Part shown: piece by piece, positions 34,191 to 42,614 of the stretch
Layout: each line of letters begins with the position of its first letter
How positions within the stretch are numbered: position 1 is the first letter of the stretch
Assembly: GCA_910584865.1 (NCBI GenBank)
Contig: CAJUCE010000012.1
Span: forward strand, 1 to 64,000
Reading direction: 5' to 3'
From: an uncultured Acetatifactor sp.
Lineage (GTDB): Bacteria; Bacillota; Clostridia; Lachnospirales; Lachnospiraceae
DNA length: 64,000 bases
The notes under the pieces: generated by a model
Seen by the model: the letters and a program-made list of their open reading frames with translations, nothing else
Databases searched by the model: none
What the model was told of the DNA's origin: nothing
Translations under genes and position numbers: made by a program

Positions 34191-35846
34191 ATGCAGGTAT
34201 ATAACGGAAAAAGCGTATTCGGCGGAATCGCCATCGGCAGGATTTATGTATACGGAAAAGGGAAAAAACAGGTAAAGCGCGAGAGGACACAGGACCCGGA
34301 GGCAGAGATCAAGCGCTACCGGGAAGCCACCGGGACAGCCATAGAACAGCTAAGCGGGCTCTACGAGAAGGCCCTCCAGGAGGTGGGCGAGTCCGGCGCG
34401 GCCATATTTGAAATCCATCAGATGATGCTTGAGGACGACGATTACCGGGATTCCATTGAAAACATCATCACCACCCAGTCCGTCAACGCGGAGTATGCCG
34501 TAGCCCAGACGGCGGACAATTTCGCAAGCATGTTCGCCTCCATGGAGGATGACTATATGAGGGGCCGTGCCGCCGATGTGAAGGACATTTCGGAACGCCT
34601 GCTCGCCATTCTCCAGGGAACCCAGGAACAGGGTATCCGTGCAAAGGAACCCGTTATCATCGTGGCGGATGACCTTGCCCCCTCCGAGACAGTTCAGCTC
34701 GACAAGGACATGGTCCTCTCTTTTGTGACGGCCCACGGCTCCCTGAATTCCCACACCGCCATCCTGGCCAGAACCATGGGGATCCCGGCCCTTGTGGACG
34801 CCAGGCTCCCTTTGGACGAGACAGTGGACGGCATGCTCGGCATCGTGGACGGCGCAGGCGGTATGATTTACATTGACCCGGACGAAGATACGCTAACCAG
34901 AATGCAGAAAGCCCGGGAGGAGGAACAGGAGAAAAAAGAACTCCTCCAGACCCTGAAGGGCAGGGAGAACATCACCCTTGACGGGCAAAGCATCCTGTTG
35001 TATGCTAATATTGGAAATGTTAAGGATCTGGCAATGGTTTTGCGCAACGACGCAGGCGGCATCGGGCTGTTTCGGAGCGAATTCCTCTACCTGGAGCGGG
35101 AACAATTCCCCACGGAAGAAGAGCAGTTCCAAAGCTACCGCACCGTGGCGGAAACCATGGGGAAAAAGCGTGTGATTATCCGCACCCTGGACATCGGGGC
35201 GGACAAACAATGCGATTATTTTCAACTGGAAAAGGAAGAGAACCCGGCCCTGGGCTGTCGTGCCATCCGCATCTGCCTGACCCGGCCTGAAATCTTCAAG
35301 ACACAGCTCCGCGCGCTTTTCCGTGCAAGCATGTATGGGAAAATAGCTATCATGTACCCCATGATTACCAGTGTGAAGGAAGTCCGCAGGATCAAGGAGA
35401 TTGTGGAAGAGGTAAAGCGGGAACTGGATGCCCAGGGCGTGGCTTACGGGAACCCGGAACAGGGGATTATGATCGAGACACCGGCGGCCGCCATCATCAG
35501 CGACCTTCTGGCCAGGGAAGTGGACTTTTTCAGCATCGGCACCAATGACCTGACCCAGTACCTGCTGGCAGTGGACCGTCAGAACACGGCCCTGGATGAA
35601 TTTTGCGACATCCATCATCCTGCGATTCTGCGCATGATCAGCCTGGTGGTGGAGAATTCCCACAAGGCGGGAATCTGGACGGGCATCTGCGGGGAACTGG
35701 GGGCAGACCCGGAGCTGACCAAAGAATTCCTTGCCATGGGCGTGGACGAACTCTCCGTAAGCCCGGGAAGGATACTTCCCCTGCGCAAGGCCATCCTGGA
35801 GACCGATGTTTCCGAATATAAGAAAAACAGGCAGAAAAACTGGTAG
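34191..35846 (+). CDS. ptsI: PTS enzyme I (PEP-protein phosphotransferase)
   Basis: 551 residues. Autophosphorylates from PEP and passes the phosphate to HPr. The active His is in GSLNSHTAILART near residue 186; PEP-binding blocks follow (GIGLFRSEFLYL, TLDIGADKQ, MIETPAAA, FFSIGTNDLTQYLLA, and the Cys in WTGICGELG). ATG 34191 follows GGAGGT by 7 bases. Intact, although fruA and ptsH directly upstream are wrecked, so its HPr partner must be encoded elsewhere. Confidence 0.95.
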   Translation: MQVYNGKSVFGGIAIGRIYVYGKGKKQVKRERTQDPEAEIKRYREATGTAIEQLSGLYEKALQEVGESGAAIFEIHQMMLEDDDYRDSIENIITTQSVNAEYAVAQTADNFASMFASMEDDYMRGRAADVKDISERLLAILQGTQEQGIRAKEPVIIVADDLAPSETVQLDKDMVLSFVTAHGSLNSHTAILARTMGIPALVDARLPLDETVDGMLGIVDGAGGMIYIDPDEDTLTRMQKAREEEQEKKELLQTLKGRENITLDGQSILLYANIGNVKDLAMVLRNDAGGIGLFRSEFLYLEREQFPTEEEQFQSYRTVAETMGKKRVIIRTLDIGADKQCDYFQLEKEENPALGCRAIRICLTRPEIFKTQLRALFRASMYGKIAIMYPMITSVKEVRRIKEIVEEVKRELDAQGVAYGNPEQGIMIETPAAAIISDLLAREVDFFSIGTNDLTQYLLAVDRQNTALDEFCDIHHPAILRMISLVVENSHKAGIWTGICGELGADPELTKEFLAMGVDELSVSPGRILPLRKAILETDVSEYKKNRQKNW

Positions 35847-35855
35847 GAGGCAGGC

Positions 35856-36605
35856 ATGTTATCGGAGCAGAGGCAGCGGATGATTTTACAGATTCTGGAG
35901 GAAAGAAAAAGCGTCACGGTGACGGAGCTGACGGAAATGATGGATATCTCGGAGTCCACCGCCAGAAGGGATATCACCCTGCTGGACAAGGCCGGAAAAC
36001 TGGTGAAGGTATTCGGGGGCGCGGTGCTTGCGGAGAAGGAGAACGTGTACCAGTCCGCGGAGCCCACCGTGGCTCAGAAGAACGAGGTCAACCAGGAGGA
36101 AAAAAGGCGCATTGCCAGGTACGCGGCCTCCCTCATCCGCCCCCAGGATTTTGTGTACATTGACGCGGGGACGACTACCGGCTACATGCTTGAATATATA
36201 GAAGAGGCGGACGCGACCTATGTGACCAACGCGGTAGCCCACGCCCAGCACCTTGCGGCAAGGGGGATGCGGGTGCTCCTGGTGGGCGGAACCCTGAAGC
36301 ACTCCACGGAGGCCGTCATAGGCACGACTGCCGTTTTGATGTTAAAAGAATATCACTTTTCCGTCGGCTTTTTCGGGACAAACGGCGTCAGCCGCAAAGC
36401 CGGTTTTACCACTCCCGACGCCAACGAGGCCCTGGTGAAGAAGACTGCCCTGGAGCAGTGCAAAAAGGTTTATATGCTCTGCGACCACAGCAAATTCCAC
36501 GTAGTCAGTTCCGTTACATTTGCCTCCATTACGGCCGCCACTATCCTTACAGACGAGAGAATGGAGGAATACAGGGAGGCGGCGGAGATTGTTCTGTGCC
36601 GCTGA
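35856..36605 (+). CDS. DeoR/GlpR-family repressor of the fructose locus
   Basis: 249 residues. An N-terminal DeoR winged helix (MLSEQRQRMILQILEERKSV, then ISESTARRDITLLDKAGKL) is followed by a sugar-phosphate-sensing DeoRC domain (DFVYIDAGTTTGYMLEYI, GTNGVSRKAGFTTPDANEA). AGGAGG precedes the ATG, 9 bases after ptsI. By position it is the FruR-like repressor answering to fructose 1-phosphate. Confidence 0.9.
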   Translation: MLSEQRQRMILQILEERKSVTVTELTEMMDISESTARRDITLLDKAGKLVKVFGGAVLAEKENVYQSAEPTVAQKNEVNQEEKRRIARYAASLIRPQDFVYIDAGTTTGYMLEYIEEADATYVTNAVAHAQHLAARGMRVLLVGGTLKHSTEAVIGTTAVLMLKEYHFSVGFFGTNGVSRKAGFTTPDANEALVKKTALEQCKKVYMLCDHSKFHVVSSVTFASITAATILTDERMEEYREAAEIVLCR

Positions 36606-36645
36606 CGGGGGCAACATCCCACACCATAGGAGAGGAGCACAAGAG

Positions 36646-37185
36646 ATGAACATATGGCATGACATCAGCGAAGAGCGAATTTTCCCCATGGATTTCATAT
36701 CCGTCATCGAAATCCCCAAGGGAAGCAACAAAAAGTACGAACTGGACAAGGAGACAGGCATGCTGATCCTGGACAGGATCCTGTTCACGGCCACCCACTA
36801 CCCCATGAATTACGGTTTTATCCCCAGAACCTACGGGGATGACCATGACCCGTTGGACGTACTGGTGCTCTGTTCCGAGGCAATACAGCCCCTGACTTTG
36901 GTGCGCTGTTACCCCATCGGCGTCATGCGGATGGAAGACGGCGGGCTGGGGGACGAGAAGATTATTGCCATCCCCTACGGCGATCCCACCTACATGAAAT
37001 ACACCGATATCTCGGAACTGCCGAAGCATATCTTTGAGGAACTGAAGCATTTCTTCTCCGTCTATAAATACCTGGAGGGAAAGACCACCGTCGTCAATGA
37101 GTTCGGCGGCGCCGCAGAGGCAGTTCAGGTTATTGAAGACTGTATCGAAAATTATAAGAAGAAATTCGGGGCAGGTGAAAAGTGA
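36646..37185 (+). CDS. ppa: Soluble inorganic pyrophosphatase, family I
   Basis: 179 residues. Hydrolyses pyrophosphate to phosphate. The metal-binding signature DDHDPLDVLVL is present, preceded by YPMNYGFIPRTYG. The start is ATG 36646 with GAGAGGAG upstream; a longer in-frame start would overlap the DeoR gene. It follows the repressor by 40 bases, so is probably co-transcribed. Confidence 0.93.
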   Translation: MNIWHDISEERIFPMDFISVIEIPKGSNKKYELDKETGMLILDRILFTATHYPMNYGFIPRTYGDDHDPLDVLVLCSEAIQPLTLVRCYPIGVMRMEDGGLGDEKIIAIPYGDPTYMKYTDISELPKHIFEELKHFFSVYKYLEGKTTVVNEFGGAAEAVQVIEDCIENYKKKFGAGEK

Positions 37186-37312
37186 GTTCCGTTTCCTTAG
37201 CCGAAACAGGCAGAAAATGTTATGAAAACGGTCTTCGTTTGGTATATACTTCTAAACAGACAGACGGGAAAGAGGGGTAAGGAATTGTCTGACATGGAGA
37301 TACTTCCCTTTT

Positions 37313-37368
37313 GTGCGGACACCGGGCATTGATTACTTCGAAAATGAATGTATTGGTATGTTAATGTA
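37313..37368. repeat. Palindromic repeat element, right end only
   Basis: GCGGACACCGGGCATTGATTAC and the following 30 bases align with the right arm of the element at 28446-28610 (GCGGACATCAAGCACTGATTAC). The stop codon of the Nudix gene (37361-37363 on the minus strand) lies inside this arm. Confidence 0.55.
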
Positions 37369-37807
37369 GACAGCCCCTCCGCACCGCCTCATCCAGAAGC
37401 TTCGGCTGAATGGCGGGATAGGTCCAATTGTCCGCCAGTCTGTCGGTAAGGAGTAATTCCTTGATTTCACTGTGGAGTTCATTTTCAAAGGAATGGATAT
37501 TAGCAACGAACAGCATGCCGAAGCTTTCGTCCGTATCTTTTTTATTTACGGCGGTTTTCCCTTTTACTGAGTATACACAGACAGGTTCCATATGGAAATC
37601 GATGGCGCCTGTCTCCTCCTGCAGCTCCCGCCTCGCGGTTTCCAGAATGGTTTCGCCTGGTTCCCGGTGTCCGCCCGGCACCTCCCAGGTGTCTCTTTCC
37701 CGATGTCTGCAAAAGACCCATTTGCCCTCTGACCTTGCGATAATCACTGCAAAGGCCAGAAGGGAATCGTCTATTTCCGCCTGTTCATAAAAACTGACTT
37801 CTGTCAT
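37361..37807 (-). CDS. Nudix hydrolase
   Basis: 148 residues, MutT-like. Nudix box: GHREPGETILETARRELQEE followed by TGA, complete for the GX5EX7REUXEEXGU pattern. Start at 37807 is supported by AAGGAG about 8 bases upstream. Substrate unknown, probably a nucleoside diphosphate derivative. The last few codons come from the flanking repeat element. Confidence 0.9.
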   Translation of the reverse strand: MTEVSFYEQAEIDDSLLAFAVIIARSEGKWVFCRHRERDTWEVPGGHREPGETILETARRELQEETGAIDFHMEPVCVYSVKGKTAVNKKDTDESFGMLFVANIHSFENELHSEIKELLLTDRLADNWTYPAIQPKLLDEAVRRGCLH

Positions 37808-38007
37808 TTTGTTCTTCTCCTTATCAAAAACTGGATTTTCCGGATAGCTGGTCAAAGGTATTGTAAATCAATAGTTTGACTTAATGTCCTCTGAGTCAAC
37901 ATTATATCATGAACCGTCGAGAATAGCTACAGTGAAGAAGGATTTCTGCTCCCGGACCGCGGCCAGTCAGCAGCGTCCGCCCTTCACATAGGTTGTTTCT
38001 GCACAAT

Positions 38008-38280
38008 TCCGGTATCCCGTTGCATGAATCCTGGCGCAATCAGCCCCCGCGCTGTGCTGCCATCAACCGGTATGCGCCGTCCGCTCCAGTGAGGTGCCTG
38101 CCATTGATCAGCATGCGCAGTCCGTTCCAGTGAAGTGCTGCCATCGATCAGCATGGACAGTCCGCTCCAACGCTGCGTTCTCATCAATCGGCGCACCCCG
38201 CAATGCGCCTCATTCCTTCGCCTTGCCCTGGTACAGACAGCAGACATTGCTTATTCGGGAATGAATTCGCTGGCGTACAG
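38008..38280. repeat. Palindromic repeat element, copy 2, expanded by internal ~41-bp repeats
   Basis: The left end (TTGCATGAATCCTGGCGCAATC) and right end (TTGCTTATTCGGGAATGAATTC) match the arms of the element at 28446. Between them, three tandem units of about 40-41 bp start at roughly 38057-38140 (TGCCATCAACCGG, TGCCATTGATCAG, TGCCATCGATCAG). The right arm encodes the last residues and stop of ribU. The stretch 37856-38007 holds no gene. Confidence 0.7.
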
Positions 38281-38916
38281 AAACAGCAGCGCGCAGCTGA
38301 CCAGCAGAAACAGGGCGGCCAGGAACACGCCGGGACGAAAATGCATTTTTCCGGAATGCTCCGAAACCGGAACAGCCTCCGCCAGGTGAGCGCGCCGCAG
38401 GACTGTAACTACAGGCTTGTATAAAAGTAGGGTAAAACCTGTATTCAGCCCTCCTTTGATGAGATTAAAGGGCAGAAACGCAGGAAGCAGCAACTTGGCC
38501 ACAGCCTCTCTGGGATAGCCCATGTACACCGGCGTAACCAAGTAATTCCAGACCATCATGACCATCACCTGGCTGCCCCAGCCGCATAACAGCGCCCTTA
38601 TGGCGCCCGGCAGGCTGCGTTTCCTTTTGTAAAGAAAGGCGGCGGTGCAGGAGAAGGTACAGCTTGAGATCACGTTCATCAGGCAGCCCCAGGGGCCGGT
38701 TCCGCTGATGGTGAGCATTTCCGTGACGGACACGATGATACTGATTGCCAGGGAAGTAAGGGGGCCGAAAAGCAGCCCTCCAATGACGATGATTACATCC
38801 TTTGGGTCATACTTTAGAAAAAGTACCAGGGGGACGTGCCCTATGACGGTGGCGGCGTAGGCAAGTGCGCAAAGCATGCCGGTGGTTGTCAGTTTCTTTG
38901 TGTTTTTTTGCTTCAT
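38251..38916 (-). CDS. ribU: ECF transporter S component, riboflavin type
   Basis: 221 residues, five or six membrane helices (GMLCALAYAATVIGHVPLVLF, DVIIVIGGLLFGPLTSLAI, LLCGWGSQVMVMMVWNYLV, FNLIKGGLNTGFTLLLY and a C-terminal helix). KYDPKDVIIVIGGLLFGP is the hallmark region of RibU, and an FMN riboswitch lies upstream, supporting riboflavin as the substrate. Uses a shared EcfA/A'/T module encoded elsewhere. AGGAGG precedes the ATG. The C-terminal SEFIPE is provided by a repeat element. Confidence 0.88.
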   Translation of the reverse strand: MKQKNTKKLTTTGMLCALAYAATVIGHVPLVLFLKYDPKDVIIVIGGLLFGPLTSLAISIIVSVTEMLTISGTGPWGCLMNVISSCTFSCTAAFLYKRKRSLPGAIRALLCGWGSQVMVMMVWNYLVTPVYMGYPREAVAKLLLPAFLPFNLIKGGLNTGFTLLLYKPVVTVLRRAHLAEAVPVSEHSGKMHFRPGVFLAALFLLVSCALLFLYASEFIPE

Positions 38917-38940
38917 ATCAGATACCTCCTGAAATTAAAT

Positions 38941-39100
38941 AACACCTGAAAGCTGCGGAAAGCTTTTCAGGTGCATGGGTGCTTCTGACAATATAACTTA
39001 TCAGAAGCAATCACTTTGCTTCTGATAAAAGGCGCGTCCTTTGCGCCGCATTCAACTGTGGGAAGCTGCACTTGCTTCCTATAGTTGAATTCCTGCCGGA
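38941..39100 (-). promoter_or_regulatory. Chain of hairpins in the ribU leader, with mutually exclusive partners
   Basis: Four stems lie between the riboswitch and ribU: CACCTGAAAGCT/AGCTTTTCAGGTG (38943-38973), TTATCAGAAGCA/TGCTTCTGATAA (38998-39028, perfect 12 bp), GGCGCGTCC-TTT-GCGCC (39031-39047) and ATTCAACT..GGAAGC type (39048-39090). GCTTCTGA at 38981-38988 competes with 39018-39025 for TCAGAAGC at 39001-39008, so alternative folds are possible. Confidence 0.65.
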
Positions 39101-39171
39101 TGCGGAACCTATTATTTCAGGTGTATCGAAAATGCCATCAGAGCGTTTTACGGGCGGAAAAAAGAGTGCAG

Positions 39172-39194
39172 ACAAAAGCCAGACACCATCTGGC
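39172..39194 (-). terminator. Attenuator hairpin of the FMN riboswitch
   Basis: On the minus strand, directly 3' of the aptamer, GCCAGA pairs with TCTGGC across a five-base loop (39178-39194), followed by TTTTG. This is a plausible FMN-dependent terminator. Confidence 0.7.
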
Positions 39195-39205
39195 AATCTC
39201 AATAC

Positions 39206-39326
39206 ACCTTCTTTAATCCGGACTATACCGTCGGTTTCGGAATTTCACCGAACCCCGCGCATAAGCGCCCGCGGACTATAACCGCCGATCGGGAATTCTT
39301 TTGAAAAGTCACCCTGCCCTGAAGAC
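39206..39326 (-). ncRNA. FMN riboswitch (RFN element)
   Basis: Reading the minus strand, the conserved blocks appear in order: TCTTCAGGGCAGGGTGA, AATTCCCGATCGGCGGT, ATAGTCCGCGGGC, TTCGGTGAAATTCCGAA, ACCGACGGTATAGTCCGG and AAAGAAGGT, which closes stem P1. This controls ribU. An extra 11 bases, CTTTTCAAAAG, split the normally invariant GGGTGA-AATTCCC loop. Confidence 0.95.
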
Positions 39327-39461
39327 ATTCCTGCTATTCGGTTGTATAGGGGACAGGATGGCCATTTGGCTGTCTCCTGCCTCGAATGGAGACATTACTG
39401 TAATTTCTGCGTGTCAGCGCATATGGGACCGGAAATTGACTCGATGTCTCTCTGAGCCAAT

Positions 39462-39491
39462 ATTATATCATGGCCGGAGATACCGGGTCAA
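39462..39491 (-). promoter_or_regulatory. Promoter of ribU leader
   Basis: On the minus strand TTGACC (39486-39491) and TATAAT (39462-39467) are 18 bases apart, about 135 bases upstream of the aptamer. Confidence 0.7.
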
Positions 39492-39557
39492 CCGATATTT
39501 CATTTAAATACATGAAATACCGGAATACGGAATACCTGAATGACGAAGTCACCACAT

Positions 39558-41678
39558 TCAAGCCTGATGCAGATGGGATACGCAGCTTTTTTCAAAGAAG
39601 CGGTCAATTTCTCTTTTGACGGATTCAGCGGAAAGGGATTTGGACAGATAGCCTTCCGGCTTCAGGGAAATCGCCTTCTGGACGCTTTGTTTGTCCCTGC
39701 GGCAGGTGAGAAAGATCACGGGGATATCCGTGAAATCCTTTTCGGAACGAATCATTTCCAGTACCTGGCTTCCGCTGCAGACGGGCATTTCATAATCCAG
39801 CAGAACCAGGTCAGGGCGGACGAGGGTAATGCTCCGGATGGCGGATATGCCGGAATCTGCAGTCAGTACATCGTAGTCGTCTCCAAGCAGCTGCAGCAGT
39901 GTCGTCCGCATAAAGTCGGAGTCATCCACCACCAGGATTTTCTTCTTTCGCCTGTCGGTGGATTCCGGGTCACTGCCTGAGAGCAGGCGTCCCATGCCGT
40001 CAATCGTTCCGTCGTCTGAGGGCATGCGTCCGTTGCTGTCAGCCATACCTCCGCCTGGGAGCGGGCGCTCCATGCCGTCAGTCATACCTCCGCCTGGGAG
40101 CGGGCGCCCCATGCCGTCAGTCATACCTCCGCCTGGGAGCGGGCGCCCCATGCCGTCAGTCATACCTCTGCCTGGGAGCGGACGCCCCTTACCGTCAGTC
40201 AGATCTCCGCCTGGGAGCGGGTGCCCCATGCCGTCAGTCAGATTCCCGCCCGCGGGCATGTATCCGCTGCCGTAAGCCTGGCTGCCGTCAGGAAGCAAGT
40301 ACCCGCTGTCGTAAGCCTGGCTGCCGCCGGGAAGCATGTATCCGCTGCCATCAATCTGTTTGTTGTCTGGGAGCAAGCATCCCTTGCCGTCATCCTGGAG
40401 GCTGCCCGGGAGCGAGCATCTTTTGCCATTATCTTGGAGGCTGCCCGAGAGTGTGTATCCTCCGCTGTCGTCCATGCTTCTGCCCGAGGGTATATTTCTT
40501 CTTTCGTTGTCCTGGGCGTTGCCTGAGAGCATATGCCCTCTGCTGTTGTTTTGAATGCCACCCGAGAGCGTGTATCCTTTATCATCGTTCATGCCGCTGC
40601 CCGAGGGTGCGTATCCTCTGCCGTCATCCTGTATGCAGCCTGAGAACGAGTATCCTCTGCTGTCAGACAACGCACCGCCTGTTGGCGGCTCCGGATTGTT
40701 TCCGGCCGGCAGACAGTCAGTGTGCATGCGGCTTTCAATCTTGACGACAGCGTCCTTTGTGACGGCCGATATGCCTTCCCCGGAAAGAGAAGTTTCGGAG
40801 GCGGCCATACAGCAGGCGAAGTACCCTTGTCCTGTGTCGAACAGAAGACTGAAGCGGGGACTCAGCCGCTCATACATTTTATAAAACTGTTCGTAGGACA
40901 GCACATGCTCCGAGATCAGCACAAACTGTTCCAGTGACGGGAAATGCCATTTTACGCGTTCTACAAGCTGCCTTGCCGCATACTTTGCGATATTGCACAG
41001 CATAATGTCCGTGGTTTCGGATTTTTTGTCTATGACATTGCCAATCGTGTTTCCGATCAACTGTTCCTCGAAAAGGAGGAAAAATTCCATTCTTTTTTTG
41101 TCCCTGCCTCTGTAAATCAGGCGGCAGCAGATCTCGTCTCCGAATTTTTCCCCGGAATAGCAGCTGCTGATGAGCTGTGAATCCAGTCGGAACATGCTGT
41201 GCAGCAGACCGGCGATGGTCTGTCCCATCACAGCCTGTTCGTCCTGCGGCAACAGATTTTCCCAGTGCCGGACAGGTTCTCCGCTGACAATCATATGATC
41301 CTCTATCAGGGTATGTCCAATGAGCCATCCCGCACATACGCAGAGAAAATGCTGAATGGCCGTATGTGAAAAATGGGTCAGTTCCAGTTCGCTTTCCAGG
41401 GCGGGCAGCATCCGTTCCCGGAAATCTTTGTGGATGCGCCTGTGGGGCCCGAGTCCCGGATAATGGATGGAGGCCATATAGGCTTCCTCGTCCGCAAAGT
41501 GCTGTACAGCGTGTTCCTTAAAATATTTTATCGCCTCCTGGCAGGCAAAGCGACTTTTTTCTTCCGTATGTCCAAAACGAAACAGCTTATTCAGAATACT
41601 GAACAGCTTTCTATGTTCTCTGTCGATGATTTCGATACCTATATTATATCGTTCCTCCCAAGTCAGATAATTTCCCAT
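39558..41678 (-). CDS. Hemerythrin-like + CheX-like + receiver protein with 18-unit repeat linker
   Basis: 706 residues. Residues 1-135 are a bacteriohemerythrin-like oxygen- or metal-binding domain (IEIIDREHRKLF, HAVQHFADEEAYM, HRRIHKDF). Residues 175-330 resemble CheX/CheC-type phosphatase or binding domains (EQLIGNTIGNVIDKK, CNIAKYAARQLV). Then comes a Gly/Pro/Asp-rich linker of 18 units of 13 residues. The last 120 residues are a receiver domain (KILVVDDSDFM; phosphoacceptor in LLDYEMP; LSKSL). The start at 41678 is preferred, with GGGAGGA 7 bases upstream. No output domain; probably a soluble two-component protein linking redox sensing to a phosphorelay or motility switch. Confidence 0.85.
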   Translation of the reverse strand: MGNYLTWEERYNIGIEIIDREHRKLFSILNKLFRFGHTEEKSRFACQEAIKYFKEHAVQHFADEEAYMASIHYPGLGPHRRIHKDFRERMLPALESELELTHFSHTAIQHFLCVCAGWLIGHTLIEDHMIVSGEPVRHWENLLPQDEQAVMGQTIAGLLHSMFRLDSQLISSCYSGEKFGDEICCRLIYRGRDKKRMEFFLLFEEQLIGNTIGNVIDKKSETTDIMLCNIAKYAARQLVERVKWHFPSLEQFVLISEHVLSYEQFYKMYERLSPRFSLLFDTGQGYFACCMAASETSLSGEGISAVTKDAVVKIESRMHTDCLPAGNNPEPPTGGALSDSRGYSFSGCIQDDGRGYAPSGSGMNDDKGYTLSGGIQNNSRGHMLSGNAQDNERRNIPSGRSMDDSGGYTLSGSLQDNGKRCSLPGSLQDDGKGCLLPDNKQIDGSGYMLPGGSQAYDSGYLLPDGSQAYGSGYMPAGGNLTDGMGHPLPGGDLTDGKGRPLPGRGMTDGMGRPLPGGGMTDGMGRPLPGGGMTDGMERPLPGGGMADSNGRMPSDDGTIDGMGRLLSGSDPESTDRRKKKILVVDDSDFMRTTLLQLLGDDYDVLTADSGISAIRSITLVRPDLVLLDYEMPVCSGSQVLEMIRSEKDFTDIPVIFLTCRRDKQSVQKAISLKPEGYLSKSLSAESVKREIDRFFEKSCVSHLHQA
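39978..40679 (-). repeat. 39-bp minisatellite, 18 units, coding
   Basis: 702 bp made of 18 units of 39 bp, each encoding a 13-residue unit of GGGMTDGMGRPLP type. Units nearest the receiver end (about 40040-40200) are nearly identical; those nearest the CheX-like end are strongly diverged. The frame is kept throughout. Confidence 0.95.
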
Positions 41679-41820
41679 ATGCATTCCTCCCAGCAGGATT
41701 TTGGGACCGTTTTTTCCGCCTGTTTCTATCAATATATTAAGCGGGTGCAGAAAATGTGCCAAAATGTGACATTATATTGCGTTTTCCCCGTTTGCCGATT
41801 TTGGGGACGTGTAATTTTTG

Positions 41821-41872
41821 CAAAAATCCTTTGCATGGCGCGGGAACTATGTGCTAAGATAGATTTATGGCA
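41821..41872 (+). promoter_or_regulatory. Extended -10 promoter, first of a duplicated pair
   Basis: TTGCAT (41831-41836), 18 bases, TAAGAT (41855-41860) with an extended-10 TG. The whole 52-base segment is about 80% identical to 45555-45607. Confidence 0.75.
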
Positions 41873-41926
41873 GGAGATGGGATTACGGTTTTAAGAGGAC
41901 GGGAAAATACAGATTGGAGGCATAGG

Positions 41927-42541
41927 ATGGGAGTGGAAGATTTTCTCAGCAGCAAAGATGAAAGGATGGACAGTCAGCTTCTGTTCACGGCACAGATTGA
42001 CAAAATGACGGCAATCCTGCGCAGGACCCTGCTGATTGACAAGAGCCGCAGGGAGAACGATGCGGAGCATTCCTGGCACATTGCGGTGATGGCCATGCTT
42101 TTTCAGGAATACGCAGCGGAGCCGGTGGATATCGGCAGGGTGGTTCAGATGTGTGTGGTTCATGACCTGGTGGAAATTATAGCCGGGGACACCTTTGCCT
42201 ACGACGTGGAAGGCAATCAGGGGAAAGAGGAGCGGGAGAAGGCCGCGGCCGACGAACTGTTTGCAAGACTTCCCCGGGAACAGGGGAAGATGTTCAGGGC
42301 ATTCTGGGAGGAATTTGACGCCATGGAGACTGCGGATGCAAAGTACGCGGCCTGTATGGACCGGCTGCAGCCATTTCTTCACAACACACTGACAGACGGG
42401 CATACCTGGGTGGAAAGCGGCACCAACCGCGCGGCGGTGGAAAAGAGGATGGCGGTGGTGAAGGAGTTTATGCCGAAGGTGTACGTCTGGGTTTCGGACA
42501 ATATTGACCATGGGATTCAGGCGGGATGGCTGAAGCCCTGA
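41927..42541 (+). CDS. HD-domain hydrolase, YfbR/HDDC2-like
   Basis: 204 residues, 5'-deoxynucleotidase-like HD protein. Metal ligands: NDAEHSWHIAVMAMLF (first His), VVHDLVEIIAGDTFAYD (HD pair) and a later Asp in AKYAACMDRLQP. Expected to dephosphorylate (deoxy)nucleoside monophosphates. ATG 41927 follows TGGAGG by 6 bases; it is transcribed from the promoter above. Confidence 0.88.
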   Translation: MGVEDFLSSKDERMDSQLLFTAQIDKMTAILRRTLLIDKSRRENDAEHSWHIAVMAMLFQEYAAEPVDIGRVVQMCVVHDLVEIIAGDTFAYDVEGNQGKEEREKAAADELFARLPREQGKMFRAFWEEFDAMETADAKYAACMDRLQPFLHNTLTDGHTWVESGTNRAAVEKRMAVVKEFMPKVYVWVSDNIDHGIQAGWLKP

Positions 42542-42614
42542 TGAACCTTACCGGGAGGCTTTCTGCCGGTATTGGCGGAACAGCAGTTTCCGGGAGGCGC
42601 CGGGTATTATGGAA

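Noticed and set aside
39978..40679. Regularly spaced 39-bp repeats resembling a CRISPR array
   Set aside because: Units are contiguous with no unique spacers, keep one reading frame and lie inside a protein; no cas genes nearby.
40221..40744. Plus-strand ORFs across the minisatellite
   Set aside because: Frames stay open only because the 39-bp unit lacks stops in several frames; the minus strand links real domains on both sides.
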